From an uncultured Bacilli bacterium (GTDB lineage: Bacteria > Bacillota_I > Bacilli_A > RF39 > UBA660), in NCBI GenBank assembly GCA_947629375.1, contig CANRDN010000010.1:1-64000 (forward strand): a stretch of 64,000 nucleotides of DNA, in the 5' to 3' direction. The position numbers and the translations under genes were made by a program. This document shows, one piece after another, positions 39,169 to 48,341 of this stretch. The notes under the pieces are model-generated. The model was not told the origin of the DNA. It did not search any database and saw only the letters and a list, made by a program, of their open reading frames with translations. Every line of letters begins with the position of its first letter. Position 1 is the stretch's first letter.

Positions 39169-39885
39169 ATGAAAACGGTTTTAATTACAGGTGGCGCAAG
39201 TGGACTTGGAAAAGAGTTGTGCCTATCTTTTAAAGAAAAAGGCTACATTGTATTATTTACTTACAACACGACAGAGCCATCTTCAGAATTAGATGGTTGC
39301 TATGGATATAAATGTGATTTATCTAAAGAAGATAATATTAAAGAATTAGTTAAAAAAATATATGAAGACTACAAAAGTATTGATGTTTTAGTAAATAATG
39401 CTGCTGTAGAAATAAATAAGGATTTTGCCTCTAAAACAAAATTTGACTTTATGAAAACTTTAGAAGTAAACTTAGTTGCACCTTTTCTTTTATGTAAAGA
39501 AATAGGTGCTAGAATGTATCTAAATGAATATGGAAAAATAATTAATATTTCAAGTAATAATTCGATAGATAAATACGATTCAACGACAGTGGACTATGAT
39601 GCTTCTAAAGCAGGTCTTAACATTTTAACAAAGTGTGTTGCTAAAGAGTATGCACCATTTGTAAACGTAAATGCAGTAGCACCCGGATGGATTTTAACAG
39701 ATAAAATAAAGAAGATCGACGATAGTCTCGATAATAAATTTGTCGAAGAAGAAAGTAAAAAAATATTACTTAATCGTTTTGCTACTTGTCAAGATATCTG
39801 TAATTTAGTTCTTTTCTTAGCAAGTGATGAAGCAAATTATATAAATAGTGAAGTAATAAGAATAGATGGTGGAAGTTATGATTAG
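39169..39885 (+). CDS. SDR-family oxidoreductase (3-oxoacyl-ACP reductase-like)
   Basis: ITGGASGLGKEL; NNAAVE; YDASKAG; APGWILTD. Confidence 0.85.
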   Translation: MKTVLITGGASGLGKELCLSFKEKGYIVLFTYNTTEPSSELDGCYGYKCDLSKEDNIKELVKKIYEDYKSIDVLVNNAAVEINKDFASKTKFDFMKTLEVNLVAPFLLCKEIGARMYLNEYGKIINISSNNSIDKYDSTTVDYDASKAGLNILTKCVAKEYAPFVNVNAVAPGWILTDKIKKIDDSLDNKFVEEESKKILLNRFATCQDICNLVLFLASDEANYINSEVIRIDGGSYD

Positions 39886-41119
39886 TGAAGAGATTAAAAC
39901 ACTTTTTAAAGGAAAGGAAAAAGAAGTAGAAGAAGAATTTAAAGAGTTAGATGAGCTATGCGATAAAAATAGTTTAAAAGTATTGAATGCTTTTAGAAAC
40001 AACAACATATCAGAAGCTCACTTTAATTCGACTACTGGGTATGGCTATAACGACTTAGGAAGAGATGCCATCGAGAAAGTGTTCAGTGAAGTTTTAGGAA
40101 GTGAAGATTCTCTTGTAAGAAGTCAATTTATATCAGGAAGTCACGCTCTTACTGTCACTTTATTTGCACTTTTAAGACCTAATGATACTTTGTTAAGTAT
40201 TACAGGAAAACCATATGACACCTTAGATGAAGTTATTGGAATTGTAGAAAATAAAAGTTCTTTAAAGTCTTTTGGTATTAACTATGAACAAGTTGATTTA
40301 ATTAATGACGATTTTAACTACGAAGAAATAGAAAAGAAATTAAAAGAAAAGAAAATAAAAGTAATTGAAATTCAAAGATCTAAAGGATATTCTACAAGAA
40401 AAAGTATTGTTTTATCAAAGATAGATAAAGTAATTAATTTTATAAGAAATATCGATAAAGATGTAATAATAATGATCGATAATTGTTACTGTGAATTTGT
40501 CGAAGAAAAATCACCTCTTGAAATAGATAATCCTGCTGATGTTATAGTAGGGTCTTTAATCAAGAATCTTGGTGGAGGTATTGCCCCAAACGGAGCTTAT
40601 GTTGCGGGTAAAAAGGATTTAATAAATCTTGTTGCAGATAGACTTACAGTGCCAGGTGAAGGAAGAGAAGTAGGGCCAACTTTAGGAATCAATAAAATGA
40701 TTCTACAAGGTCTGTTTATGGCACCAAGTGTCGTATGTTCAAGTTTAAAAGTTGCAGTCTTAACAAGTAAAGTTTTAGAAAGTTTAGGCTACGATGTTGA
40801 ACCAAAATATAACGATGAAAGATGTGATATTGTTCAAAATATAATTTTTCACGATAAGAATAAGTTAATTAAATATTGTCAAGGAATTCAGATGGGTAGT
40901 CCAATTGACTCTAATGCTCTTCCACTTCCTTGGGATATGCCAGGTTACACTGACCAGGTAATAATGGCAGCAGGCGCTTTCACTCAAGGATCATCAATCG
41001 AAATATCGTGTGATGGACCAATAAGAGAACCATATATCGCTTATCAGCAAGGTTCTTTAACTTATAATTACGGAAAAATAGCAGTTATGATGGCTGTAAG
41101 CAACTTAGATAGAGAGTAA
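39866..41119 (+). CDS. Methionine gamma-lyase-like / 'aluminium resistance' family PLP protein
   Basis: GYGYNDLGRD...VRSQFISGSHALTV...GSLIKNLGGGIAPNGAYVAGK. Confidence 0.85.
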   Translation: MVEVMISEEIKTLFKGKEKEVEEEFKELDELCDKNSLKVLNAFRNNNISEAHFNSTTGYGYNDLGRDAIEKVFSEVLGSEDSLVRSQFISGSHALTVTLFALLRPNDTLLSITGKPYDTLDEVIGIVENKSSLKSFGINYEQVDLINDDFNYEEIEKKLKEKKIKVIEIQRSKGYSTRKSIVLSKIDKVINFIRNIDKDVIIMIDNCYCEFVEEKSPLEIDNPADVIVGSLIKNLGGGIAPNGAYVAGKKDLINLVADRLTVPGEGREVGPTLGINKMILQGLFMAPSVVCSSLKVAVLTSKVLESLGYDVEPKYNDERCDIVQNIIFHDKNKLIKYCQGIQMGSPIDSNALPLPWDMPGYTDQVIMAAGAFTQGSSIEISCDGPIREPYIAYQQGSLTYNYGKIAVMMAVSNLDRE

Positions 41120-41183
41120 TCTTTATCTTTTTTTGTTCTATTATTTCATTTCTTTAATATTATTTTAATGAAAGAGGGATAAT

Positions 41184-41687
41184 ATGATAAATAAACAACA
41201 TTTATGGTTTTTGACACTTTTTTCTTTGATACTTGTCTTAAGTGTATACTATATTACAATGCCAAGTGATTTACTTTTAAGTTCACAAGTATTAAATAAA
41301 GAAGGTAAAGAAACAGATGAAAAAGTTAATTTAGAAGTAGAAGAAAGTGATGTTTTGGTATCTCTAAGACTTGATTTAGAAGAAAATAGAGAAAAAGAAA
41401 AACAAGATTTACAAAAAGTATTAACAAGTAGTGAAGCATCTGTAGATCAAAAAAATGAAGCTTATGAAAAGATTAACTATTTAAATAGTATTTATGGAGT
41501 AGAAGAAAAACTTGAAAATAAAGTTAAAGAGTGTTGTAATATTAATTCTTTTATTGAAGTTAATAATGATGAAATAAATGTCGTTGGAGTAGCAAATGAC
41601 CACGATGTAACACTTGCCAATAATATAATGAGAGCAATTCAAGAAGAATATGAAAACAAAGTAAATGTAACAGTTAACTTTAAGTAA
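41184..41687 (+). CDS. spoIIIAH: SpoIIIAH-like stage III sporulation protein
   Basis: Single N-terminal TM, KCCNINSFIEVNNDEINVVGV-type C-terminal domain. Confidence 0.75.
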   Translation: MINKQHLWFLTLFSLILVLSVYYITMPSDLLLSSQVLNKEGKETDEKVNLEVEESDVLVSLRLDLEENREKEKQDLQKVLTSSEASVDQKNEAYEKINYLNSIYGVEEKLENKVKECCNINSFIEVNNDEINVVGVANDHDVTLANNIMRAIQEEYENKVNVTVNFK

Positions 41688-41708
41688 TTTGCCCTCAACT
41701 ATAAATAT

Positions 41709-41740
41709 AATTCTCATAAAATATTATGGGAATTTTTTTA
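41709..41740 (+). terminator. Terminator between spoIIIAH-like and gerE-like genes
   Basis: ATTCTCATA-aaata-TTATGGGAAT-T7. Confidence 0.6.
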
Positions 41741-41757
41741 TTGAGAGGAGGATTATT

Positions 41758-41961
41758 ATTAAAAGTATATTGACTAATAGAGAAAAAGAAATCTTTAATC
41801 TTCTAGTTAAAAATATGACAACAAGAGAAATATCACAAAAATTAAATATAAGTGAGAAAACTGTTCGAAATCACATTTCTAATACGATGCAAAAACTAGG
41901 TGTTAAGTCAAGAAGTAGTGCCGTTGTAGAACTTATTAAATTAAAAGAATTATATATTTAA
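41758..41961 (+). CDS. gerE: GerE-type LuxR/HTH transcriptional regulator, probable ATT start
   Basis: LTNREKEIFNLLVKNMTTREISQKLNISEKTVRNHISNTMQKLGVKSRSSAVVEL; SD gaggagg at 41745-41751. Confidence 0.85.
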   Translation: MKSILTNREKEIFNLLVKNMTTREISQKLNISEKTVRNHISNTMQKLGVKSRSSAVVELIKLKELYI

Positions 41962-41990
41962 ATCCTGCATACTATTTATTAGGTGATATT

Positions 41991-42905
41991 ATGCTTAAAA
42001 AGAAAGCTATAAGAAAAATATTAATTACAACATTTGTCTTTTTTGTAGTGTTAAGTATTTATATGATTCCGTCAAGAAAGAAGAATACTGATAAATCTAT
42101 CTATCATTATTTGGATACTAAAGATGTAAGTGTCTATCTTTTGAATGATTATAATCAGCTAACAAAAGTTGACTTTAAAGTAAAGGATTCTAAAATCGAA
42201 GAAGTAATTAAGTCAATTATAAATAAGTTAACTATTTCTAAAGATGCAACTATTCCAGAATCTTTTATGCAGATTATTCCAAAAGATGTTTATTTAAATG
42301 ATATTTTCTTTGATGAAAACATTGTAGGATTAGATTTTTCAGAGAATTTTTTAAATATTAAAGAAGAAGATATTGAAAAAGTAGTGGAAGCAATTTCTTT
42401 TTCGTTACTAGAACTTGATCAAATTAATGGTGTCTCTTTGTATGTTAATGGGGAAAATATTTCTAAATATTATTCTATTATTCCAAGTATAATTACTAAA
42501 GAATATGGAATAAATAAAAGGGTAGAGTTAAAAAATTTGAAAGATATTTCTAAAGTAGTTATCTACTATGTGGATAATGTTGATGATAGCAATTATTATG
42601 TTCCTATAACTAAATATGTAAATGATAATAGGGATAAGATTAAGATTATTATCGATGAGTTATCGAGCAATTATGTTTATGAATCTAATTTAATAAGTTT
42701 ACTTGATAAGAATATTAAACTTTTAAATTATGAGATTACTAATGATTCGATAATTTTAGATTTTAACAATAGTATTTTTATGGAACAGGATAGTATTTTA
42801 GAAGAAGTAATTTATTCAGTTTTTGCTAATTATGATGTTAATGAAATAGTATTTAAGGCAAATGGGGAAGAAATTTTGCAAAAAAGTGCAAAAATTATTG
42901 AATAA
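41991..42905 (+). CDS. gerM: GerM-like spore germination/sporulation protein (two GerMN domains)
   Basis: Duplicated domain with VGLDFSENFLNI / IILDFNNSIF; next to gerE. Confidence 0.75.
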   Translation: MLKKKAIRKILITTFVFFVVLSIYMIPSRKKNTDKSIYHYLDTKDVSVYLLNDYNQLTKVDFKVKDSKIEEVIKSIINKLTISKDATIPESFMQIIPKDVYLNDIFFDENIVGLDFSENFLNIKEEDIEKVVEAISFSLLELDQINGVSLYVNGENISKYYSIIPSIITKEYGINKRVELKNLKDISKVVIYYVDNVDDSNYYVPITKYVNDNRDKIKIIIDELSSNYVYESNLISLLDKNIKLLNYEITNDSIILDFNNSIFMEQDSILEEVIYSVFANYDVNEIVFKANGEEILQKSAKIIE

Positions 42906-42946
42906 TTCGGTTTTTTGCTGTATAATCCTATTTGTACTTGAGTTAT

Positions 42947-43023
<77 letters not shown>

Positions 43024-43058
43024 TATTGATTAAATCTTGGATTATTCCAAGTATAATA

Positions 43059-43085
43059 AAACGACTTGAAAAAAAGTCGTTTTTA
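43059..43085 (+). terminator. tRNA-Arg terminator (overlaps the -35 region of sRNA1)
   Basis: AAACGACTT-gaaaa-AAGTCGTTT-TT. Confidence 0.65.
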
Positions 43086-43100
43086 TGTTATTATGAATTT

Positions 43101-43228
43101 GTCAAGGAAACTTGCATAAAATAAAAAAGGGAAATACTTAACTTTGCGATGTTGAGTACTTACCTCAAAATTAAGTCGTACTTAATCGAGAATAGTACTT
43201 AATCGAGTAGATTGAGTACTATTTTTTT
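43101..43228 (+). ncRNA. Candidate small RNA 1 (antisense RNA), with promoter at 43066-43094 and intrinsic terminator
   Basis: TTGAAA-17-TATTAT, CAAG-GAAA-CTTG hairpin, TACTTAAC/GTTGAGTA hairpin, terminator AGTACTTAATC-gagta-GATTGAGTACT-aT7; paralogous to 43506-43617. Confidence 0.6.
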
Positions 43229-43308
43229 ATGCATAGAATCATTAAAGAGACTATCAATAAAATGATAATTATTATTAGAAATGAGATTAGTAAATCTTTT
43301 TTCTTCAT
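43219..43308 (-). CDS. Candidate small hydrophobic toxin peptide, 29 aa (MKKKDLLISFLIIIIILLIVSLMILCIKK)
   Basis: Strong SD (ggaagGAGG, 9-nt spacing), promoter TTGTTT-18-TATAAT on minus strand (43373-43402), 3' end overlaps sRNA1 terminator. Confidence 0.55.
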   Translation of the reverse strand: MKKKDLLISFLIIIIILLIVSLMILCIKK

Positions 43309-43505
43309 ATTATCAAGCCTCCTTCCATAAGAAGTTGGCAAGTACTCAACAGTTAAAATATTTCCCGTTAAAATTATACATTAAAATGTAGAAGAAAAAC
43401 AATCGAACAATATGATTTTTTATATAAATTCTACGATTTTATAACATATTTTAAATAAAAGAAAAATTATCTTGCAAAAATCTTATTTTATGTTATTATG
43501 AATTT

Positions 43506-43617
43506 GTCAAGGAAACTTGCACAAGATAAAAAGGAAAGTACTTAACTTTTGCTTGTTGAGTACTTACCTTAGTTTAATTGGTTAAGTACTTAATCTACTC
43601 GATTAAGTACTATTTTT
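43506..43617 (+). ncRNA. Candidate small RNA 2, paralogue of sRNA1
   Basis: TTGCAA-16-TATTAT, same CAAGGAAACTTG and GTTGAGTACTTACC elements, terminator AGTACTTAATC-tactc-GATTAAGTACT-aT5. Confidence 0.6.
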
Positions 43618-43741
43618 ATTGATTCGTGTTATAATTAAATATATAAAGTTGTTATTTTGTTTTTTAAAATCCTTTTATAGCATAATAAAATTTTGAAAAA
43701 AGCAAATAGAAACAATGTTGATATTTAAGAGGTGGTTTTAA

Positions 43742-44317
43742 ATGAAAGAAAAAAAACTAAATGGATATACTATTGGAATAATTATAATTCTTTTTATGTT
43801 CCTATGCTATTGGGGAAGTTGTAATTCCTTACTAAGAAGGGCAAGTTTTGATGGTGATGCTTCTTATTTTTCAACGCTTCTTGCCACAATAAATGTAGTG
43901 ATAAACATTGTTATAGTTGGATTTATTCCTGTTATTATTAGATTAATTAGTAAGGATATTTATCGAAATAATGTTATTGTTATATATATCATCAATGGTA
44001 TTATAAGTATTTTTTTATCAATGCCTGTATATAAATGGGTATTAAATGATTTGTTTGGCTTTGAGGAAATGATTGAGACAGGAAATATTGGTGCGGTCGG
44101 ATCTTTAATCTTTTCTATAGCAATATATAATTTAATGAGAGGAAAAGAATCATATAAAAAAATAAAGGAAGGTAAGCAAGAACAAAGTAAAGAAAAAAAT
44201 GAATCAAATATAAACCAAATGTATGATGATTTACAAAAATTAAAAAAACTATTGGATGATCAAATACTAACGGAAGAAGAATTCGAAAAGGAAAAGAAAA
44301 GAATATTAAATAAATAG
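43742..44317 (+). CDS. Membrane protein with C-terminal SHOCT-like domain
   Basis: Four TM segments, C-term LQKLKKLLDDQILTEEEFEKEKKRIL. Confidence 0.7.
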   Translation: MKEKKLNGYTIGIIIILFMFLCYWGSCNSLLRRASFDGDASYFSTLLATINVVINIVIVGFIPVIIRLISKDIYRNNVIVIYIINGIISIFLSMPVYKWVLNDLFGFEEMIETGNIGAVGSLIFSIAIYNLMRGKESYKKIKEGKQEQSKEKNESNINQMYDDLQKLKKLLDDQILTEEEFEKEKKRILNK

Positions 44318-44319
44318 TG

Positions 44320-44346
44320 GAACATAGAAATATGTTCTTTTCTTTT
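44320..44346 (+). terminator. Rho-independent terminator
   Basis: GAACATA-gaaa-TATGTTC-TTTTC. Confidence 0.7.
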
Positions 44347-44631
44347 ATATATAAAGGATAAATTTCTATACTTTAATCTTTAAACTTTAAATCATTAATT
44401 TAAAAATTCTTTTGTTTATTTGACCATTATTGATGACTTCTATGAAACTTAAGCAAAAAAAACAAATATTATTTAATTAATACTATTATTAACTAAAAAT
44501 GACTTCTTATTTGACTTCTTTTATTGGAATTTGTGTAGGAAATAATGACTTTTAAATAAGAAAATAAAAGATATATGGCAGGAAAGTTAAGAGAATTTGC
44601 GTTTATAAATCGAAAAAGTAATTATGTATGC

Positions 44632-44746
44632 TATAATTTTATTAGCTGGTAGAGAAAAATATGTGGAATAAAGTATAGAACTTTATCCCAATAAAGAACT
44701 TTTAAACTCTACCAAAGTTTATTTAGCTAAAAAGATTGTAAGGTGA
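44632..44746 (+). promoter_or_regulatory. Extended -10 promoter (TGCTATAAT) plus structured 5' leader of the GT-HAD gene
   Basis: Nested pairings TTAGCT/AGCTAA, GGTAGAG/CTCTACC, GGAATAAAG/CTTTATCCC. Confidence 0.5.
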
Positions 44747-44751
44747 GTTCT

Positions 44752-47700
44752 ATGAATTATGGAAAATTATCGATTGTAGTGACTATTTATAATGATGAAA
44801 AAACATTAAATAGATGTCTAGATAGTTTAATAAATCAAAGTTATCAAGATTTAGAAGTTATTTTAGTTAATGATTGCTCTAAAGATAACAGTGATAAAAT
44901 AATTAATGAATATTGTAGTAAAGATAAAAGATTTAGTAAGATTAATAACACTGAAAGAATGGGTGATGCTAAATCTAAACTTAGTGGAAGTAAAATAGCA
45001 TCTGGAAAATATATAGCATTCTTAAATGCCGATGATTATGTAAGCGTTGATTTTTACAGAAATTTAATTTTTAATTTGGAAAATAATGACTCAGATATAG
45101 CTATTGGAAATGTCGTTTTAGAATATGACTCTAATAATCAAAAATGTTTTTCTATAAACGATATGAATTTTGATTTACTAACAGGAAAAGAAATAATTGA
45201 TTGCTACTTCAAACAGGAAGGTCTTAACTTTTTGTGGCATACATTATGGAATAAAGTTTATAGAATAGAATTGTGGCGTGACGCATTATCTTATTATGAA
45301 AAAGTAGAAGAATTACCAACTATTTTTGAAGATATTTACTTATCGACTGTTTTGCTTTATTACGCAAAGAAATTAACTAAGATTAATAACGATGCTTACT
45401 TTTATTGCAAAAATGATTATGGGAAATTACTTAAAAACAAAAATAATAAAATAGAGGAAAATAATACTTTTATTACTAAAACATTCGAATTGGTTTTAGA
45501 GTTTTTAAAATCTAAAAAAATAGATGTACAGTATAAAAAAGAAATAGATGAGTGGAGTAGTTGCTATAAAAAAGATTATAAAGACTTAAATAACATTTTT
45601 GATATTGAATTGAGTTACAGAAAAAATAGAATTAAAGAAAAAGAAATTATTTTTGAACTAATTAACTATTACAAAGAAAATAACAAGAAGCAACATATTA
45701 ATCTTATTTATCAGTCAAATTGGGATAATAGATTTGAAGAAATTAAGAAAGCTATTTGTGATTCTTCAATTAAATGTGTAAGTTTTGATATATTTGATAC
45801 CCTTATAACTAGACCATTTCTAGAAGCTAAAGACTTATTTTCTTTACTTGACGATGAATTTCAAACTTTAATTAACAATAAAGGAATAGAGTTTTCTAAA
45901 CTAAGAATTGCAGCTTCTATAGATGCTAGAAAAGAAAAAATAGAAGTAGAAGAAATCTCTTTAGATGATATCTATGATGTATTAAATAAAAATTATGGTA
46001 TAGAAAAAAGTATTCTTTCTAAAATGAAAAAGATGGAAATAGAATACGAAAAAAGATTTTGTGCTCAAAGAAAATCAGGATTTGAACTATATGAACTGGC
46101 TAAATTTCTAAAAAAGAAAGTAATATTCACATCTGATATGTATTTACCTTTAGATGTAATTAAAGATATTTTAAAGGAAAATAATTACAAAGACTTTGAC
46201 GAAATATTTTTGTCTAATGATATTGGAAAAACAAAGTACAATAAAACTCTTTATGCATATGTAATAGAAAAGATAAACTTAGAGCCTGGAAACATAATTC
46301 ATATTGGTGATAACTTTGATACTGATTATTTAAAAGCTAAAGAAATGGGACTTAAGGCCTTTTATTTCAAAAGGACTATCGATGTATTACTTGATAAAAG
46401 CGATACAAATAACTTAGCTCAAATATTTATAAAAGATTTACCTGATTGGGTCGACAATTTATCTTCTAAATTTAATTATCTTGGACTTAGATGTATGATA
46501 GCAGTGGTTGCAAATAAATATTTTGATAATCCATATCGACCATTTAATAAAAAAACTGATTTTAATTTAGATCCTAATTTAATTGGGTACTACGCTTTAG
46601 GAATGCATCTATTTGGAGTTACAAAATGGTTACTTGATAACTGTGAAAACAAACACTACGATAGTATAATTTTTATGGCAAGAGATGGATATTTACCTAT
46701 GAAATCCTTTAACATAATGAAAAGATTGTATAAAGATGTACCAGAAGAAAAGTATTTTTACTCATCAAGAAAAGCATCAATTCCTTTTATAATTAGTGAA
46801 AAACTAGATTTCTATAAATTGTCTAACTTTGTTTATCGTAAAACACCTAATGAAATAATTGAAATCTTAGACGACATTATTGATATAGATTACAAAAAAT
46901 TAAATAAACTTTGTGAAGAAAAGAAAATAAAATTAGATGAAAAACTAGATATTGAAAATAACTTCTATAGTTTTCTATCGATAATTGCCAATAACTTTTT
47001 TGATTCAAACAAACAAAAAGAAAAAATAAAAGTATTAAAAAAATACTTTGAAGAAATATTTAATGGAAAAACTTGCGCCTTTGATGTCGGTTATAGTGCA
47101 AGAATAGAGTTTTATCTTTCTAATTTAATTAATAAACCGATAGATACTTATTTTATCAATATCAATGCTGAAGAAGCAATGAAGTATTCTAAGATGGCTA
47201 ATTTTCAATTGGAGACATTTTACGATTATAAGCCTAAAATTACAGGATTAATGCGTGAATTCTTATTTTCTATGTGTGCACCTTCTTGTACAGGTTATAA
47301 AATAAATTTAAAAACTGAAGAAGTAGAACCAGTATTTGAAAACTATACAATAGATTATTTATCTAAAAATATTATAGAGACAATTCAAAAAGAAGCTTTA
47401 CAATTTGTAGAAGATATGATTTCAATCTTTGATAAAGATATCTTTAAATTAAATTATCAAAGGACTTATATTTCGATGCCTTATGAATCATTTATTCAAT
47501 CTGTAAATGGATTAGATAGAAAAATATTTGATTCTATTAACTTCGAAGATAAAGTAGCACCAGATAGTCAAGTAACTATAGGGGATGAGTGGGAGAAAGA
47601 GTTAAAAAAGAAAAATCAACACGAATTAGAAAAACTTCTAAATTTACAAGATTATCTTAATAAAGAATTTGTAGATCTATATGGAAAAAATACTTTAGAA

Positions 47701-47772
47701 AGAATGATTTATTATGCTATGTTTGATAGGGAAGCATTTAAAGATAGAATGAAAAAAAGAATATCTAAATAA
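44752..47772 (+). CDS. Multidomain glycosyltransferase (GT2) fused to HAD-like hydrolase
   Basis: N-term LSIVVTIYNDEKTLNRCLDSLINQSYQDLEVILVNDCSKDNS; middle SFDIFDTLITRPF...HIGDNFDTDYLKAKEMG. Confidence 0.85.
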   Translation: MNYGKLSIVVTIYNDEKTLNRCLDSLINQSYQDLEVILVNDCSKDNSDKIINEYCSKDKRFSKINNTERMGDAKSKLSGSKIASGKYIAFLNADDYVSVDFYRNLIFNLENNDSDIAIGNVVLEYDSNNQKCFSINDMNFDLLTGKEIIDCYFKQEGLNFLWHTLWNKVYRIELWRDALSYYEKVEELPTIFEDIYLSTVLLYYAKKLTKINNDAYFYCKNDYGKLLKNKNNKIEENNTFITKTFELVLEFLKSKKIDVQYKKEIDEWSSCYKKDYKDLNNIFDIELSYRKNRIKEKEIIFELINYYKENNKKQHINLIYQSNWDNRFEEIKKAICDSSIKCVSFDIFDTLITRPFLEAKDLFSLLDDEFQTLINNKGIEFSKLRIAASIDARKEKIEVEEISLDDIYDVLNKNYGIEKSILSKMKKMEIEYEKRFCAQRKSGFELYELAKFLKKKVIFTSDMYLPLDVIKDILKENNYKDFDEIFLSNDIGKTKYNKTLYAYVIEKINLEPGNIIHIGDNFDTDYLKAKEMGLKAFYFKRTIDVLLDKSDTNNLAQIFIKDLPDWVDNLSSKFNYLGLRCMIAVVANKYFDNPYRPFNKKTDFNLDPNLIGYYALGMHLFGVTKWLLDNCENKHYDSIIFMARDGYLPMKSFNIMKRLYKDVPEEKYFYSSRKASIPFIISEKLDFYKLSNFVYRKTPNEIIEILDDIIDIDYKKLNKLCEEKKIKLDEKLDIENNFYSFLSIIANNFFDSNKQKEKIKVLKKYFEEIFNGKTCAFDVGYSARIEFYLSNLINKPIDTYFININAEEAMKYSKMANFQLETFYDYKPKITGLMREFLFSMCAPSCTGYKINLKTEEVEPVFENYTIDYLSKNIIETIQKEALQFVEDMISIFDKDIFKLNYQRTYISMPYESFIQSVNGLDRKIFDSINFEDKVAPDSQVTIGDEWEKELKKKNQHELEKLLNLQDYLNKEFVDLYGKNTLERMIYYAMFDREAFKDRMKKRISK

Positions 47773-47779
47773 TAAGAAT

Positions 47780-47813
47780 AATCCTTCAAGTTAAATTGTA
47801 GGATTTTTTTCTG
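47780..47813 (+). terminator. Rho-independent terminator
   Basis: AATCCTTCAA-gttaaa-TTGTAGGATT-T6. Confidence 0.6.
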
Positions 47814-47894
47814 TAAAAATGTGTTAAAAGGATATTATTAATGAGTTAGCTTTGTTATAATTTAATTGAACGATATCATATAGGGGGATTCATT

Positions 47895-48284
47895 ATGCTT
47901 CATATTACTAGAATAATGTTAAGTACTTATAACATTACTGATACTGATTTTATGGGATATTCAATTAGTAGAGATACAGCAAATTTTCATCATTTGATAA
48001 TTCCTAAACGAAATCACGGAACGAAAACAATTTCTAATGGAGCAATACTTAATAAAGATACATCTCATCCATATTTACACATTATCGAACTTAAAGATTA
48101 TGATATCTTCTTTCAAATAACAAAAGAAATGATGAAAGAAAATCAACTTGGAACAATAAATGAAGAAAATTTAAAAAAAATAAATGAATTGCTTTCTGTT
48201 TTTGAAAGAGAACACTGTGGAGAAACAAATATAAATGGTGAACCACTTATAAGAGAAGAATATGTTAAAAGACTAATTAAATAA
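47895..48284 (+). CDS. Conserved hypothetical with HNH-like motif
   Basis: FHHLIIPKRNHGTKTISNGAILNKDTSHPYLHIIE. Confidence 0.55.
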   Translation: MLHITRIMLSTYNITDTDFMGYSISRDTANFHHLIIPKRNHGTKTISNGAILNKDTSHPYLHIIELKDYDIFFQITKEMMKENQLGTINEENLKKINELLSVFEREHCGETNINGEPLIREEYVKRLIK

Positions 48285-48308
48285 GCTTGTACTTGCTTAT
48301 TTTTTTCT
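48282..48308 (+). terminator. Rho-independent terminator
   Basis: AATAAGC-ttgtactt-GCTTATT-T5. Confidence 0.65.
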
Positions 48309-48341
48309 TTGTGATAGAATAAAGCGATAGAGGTTTTAGAT

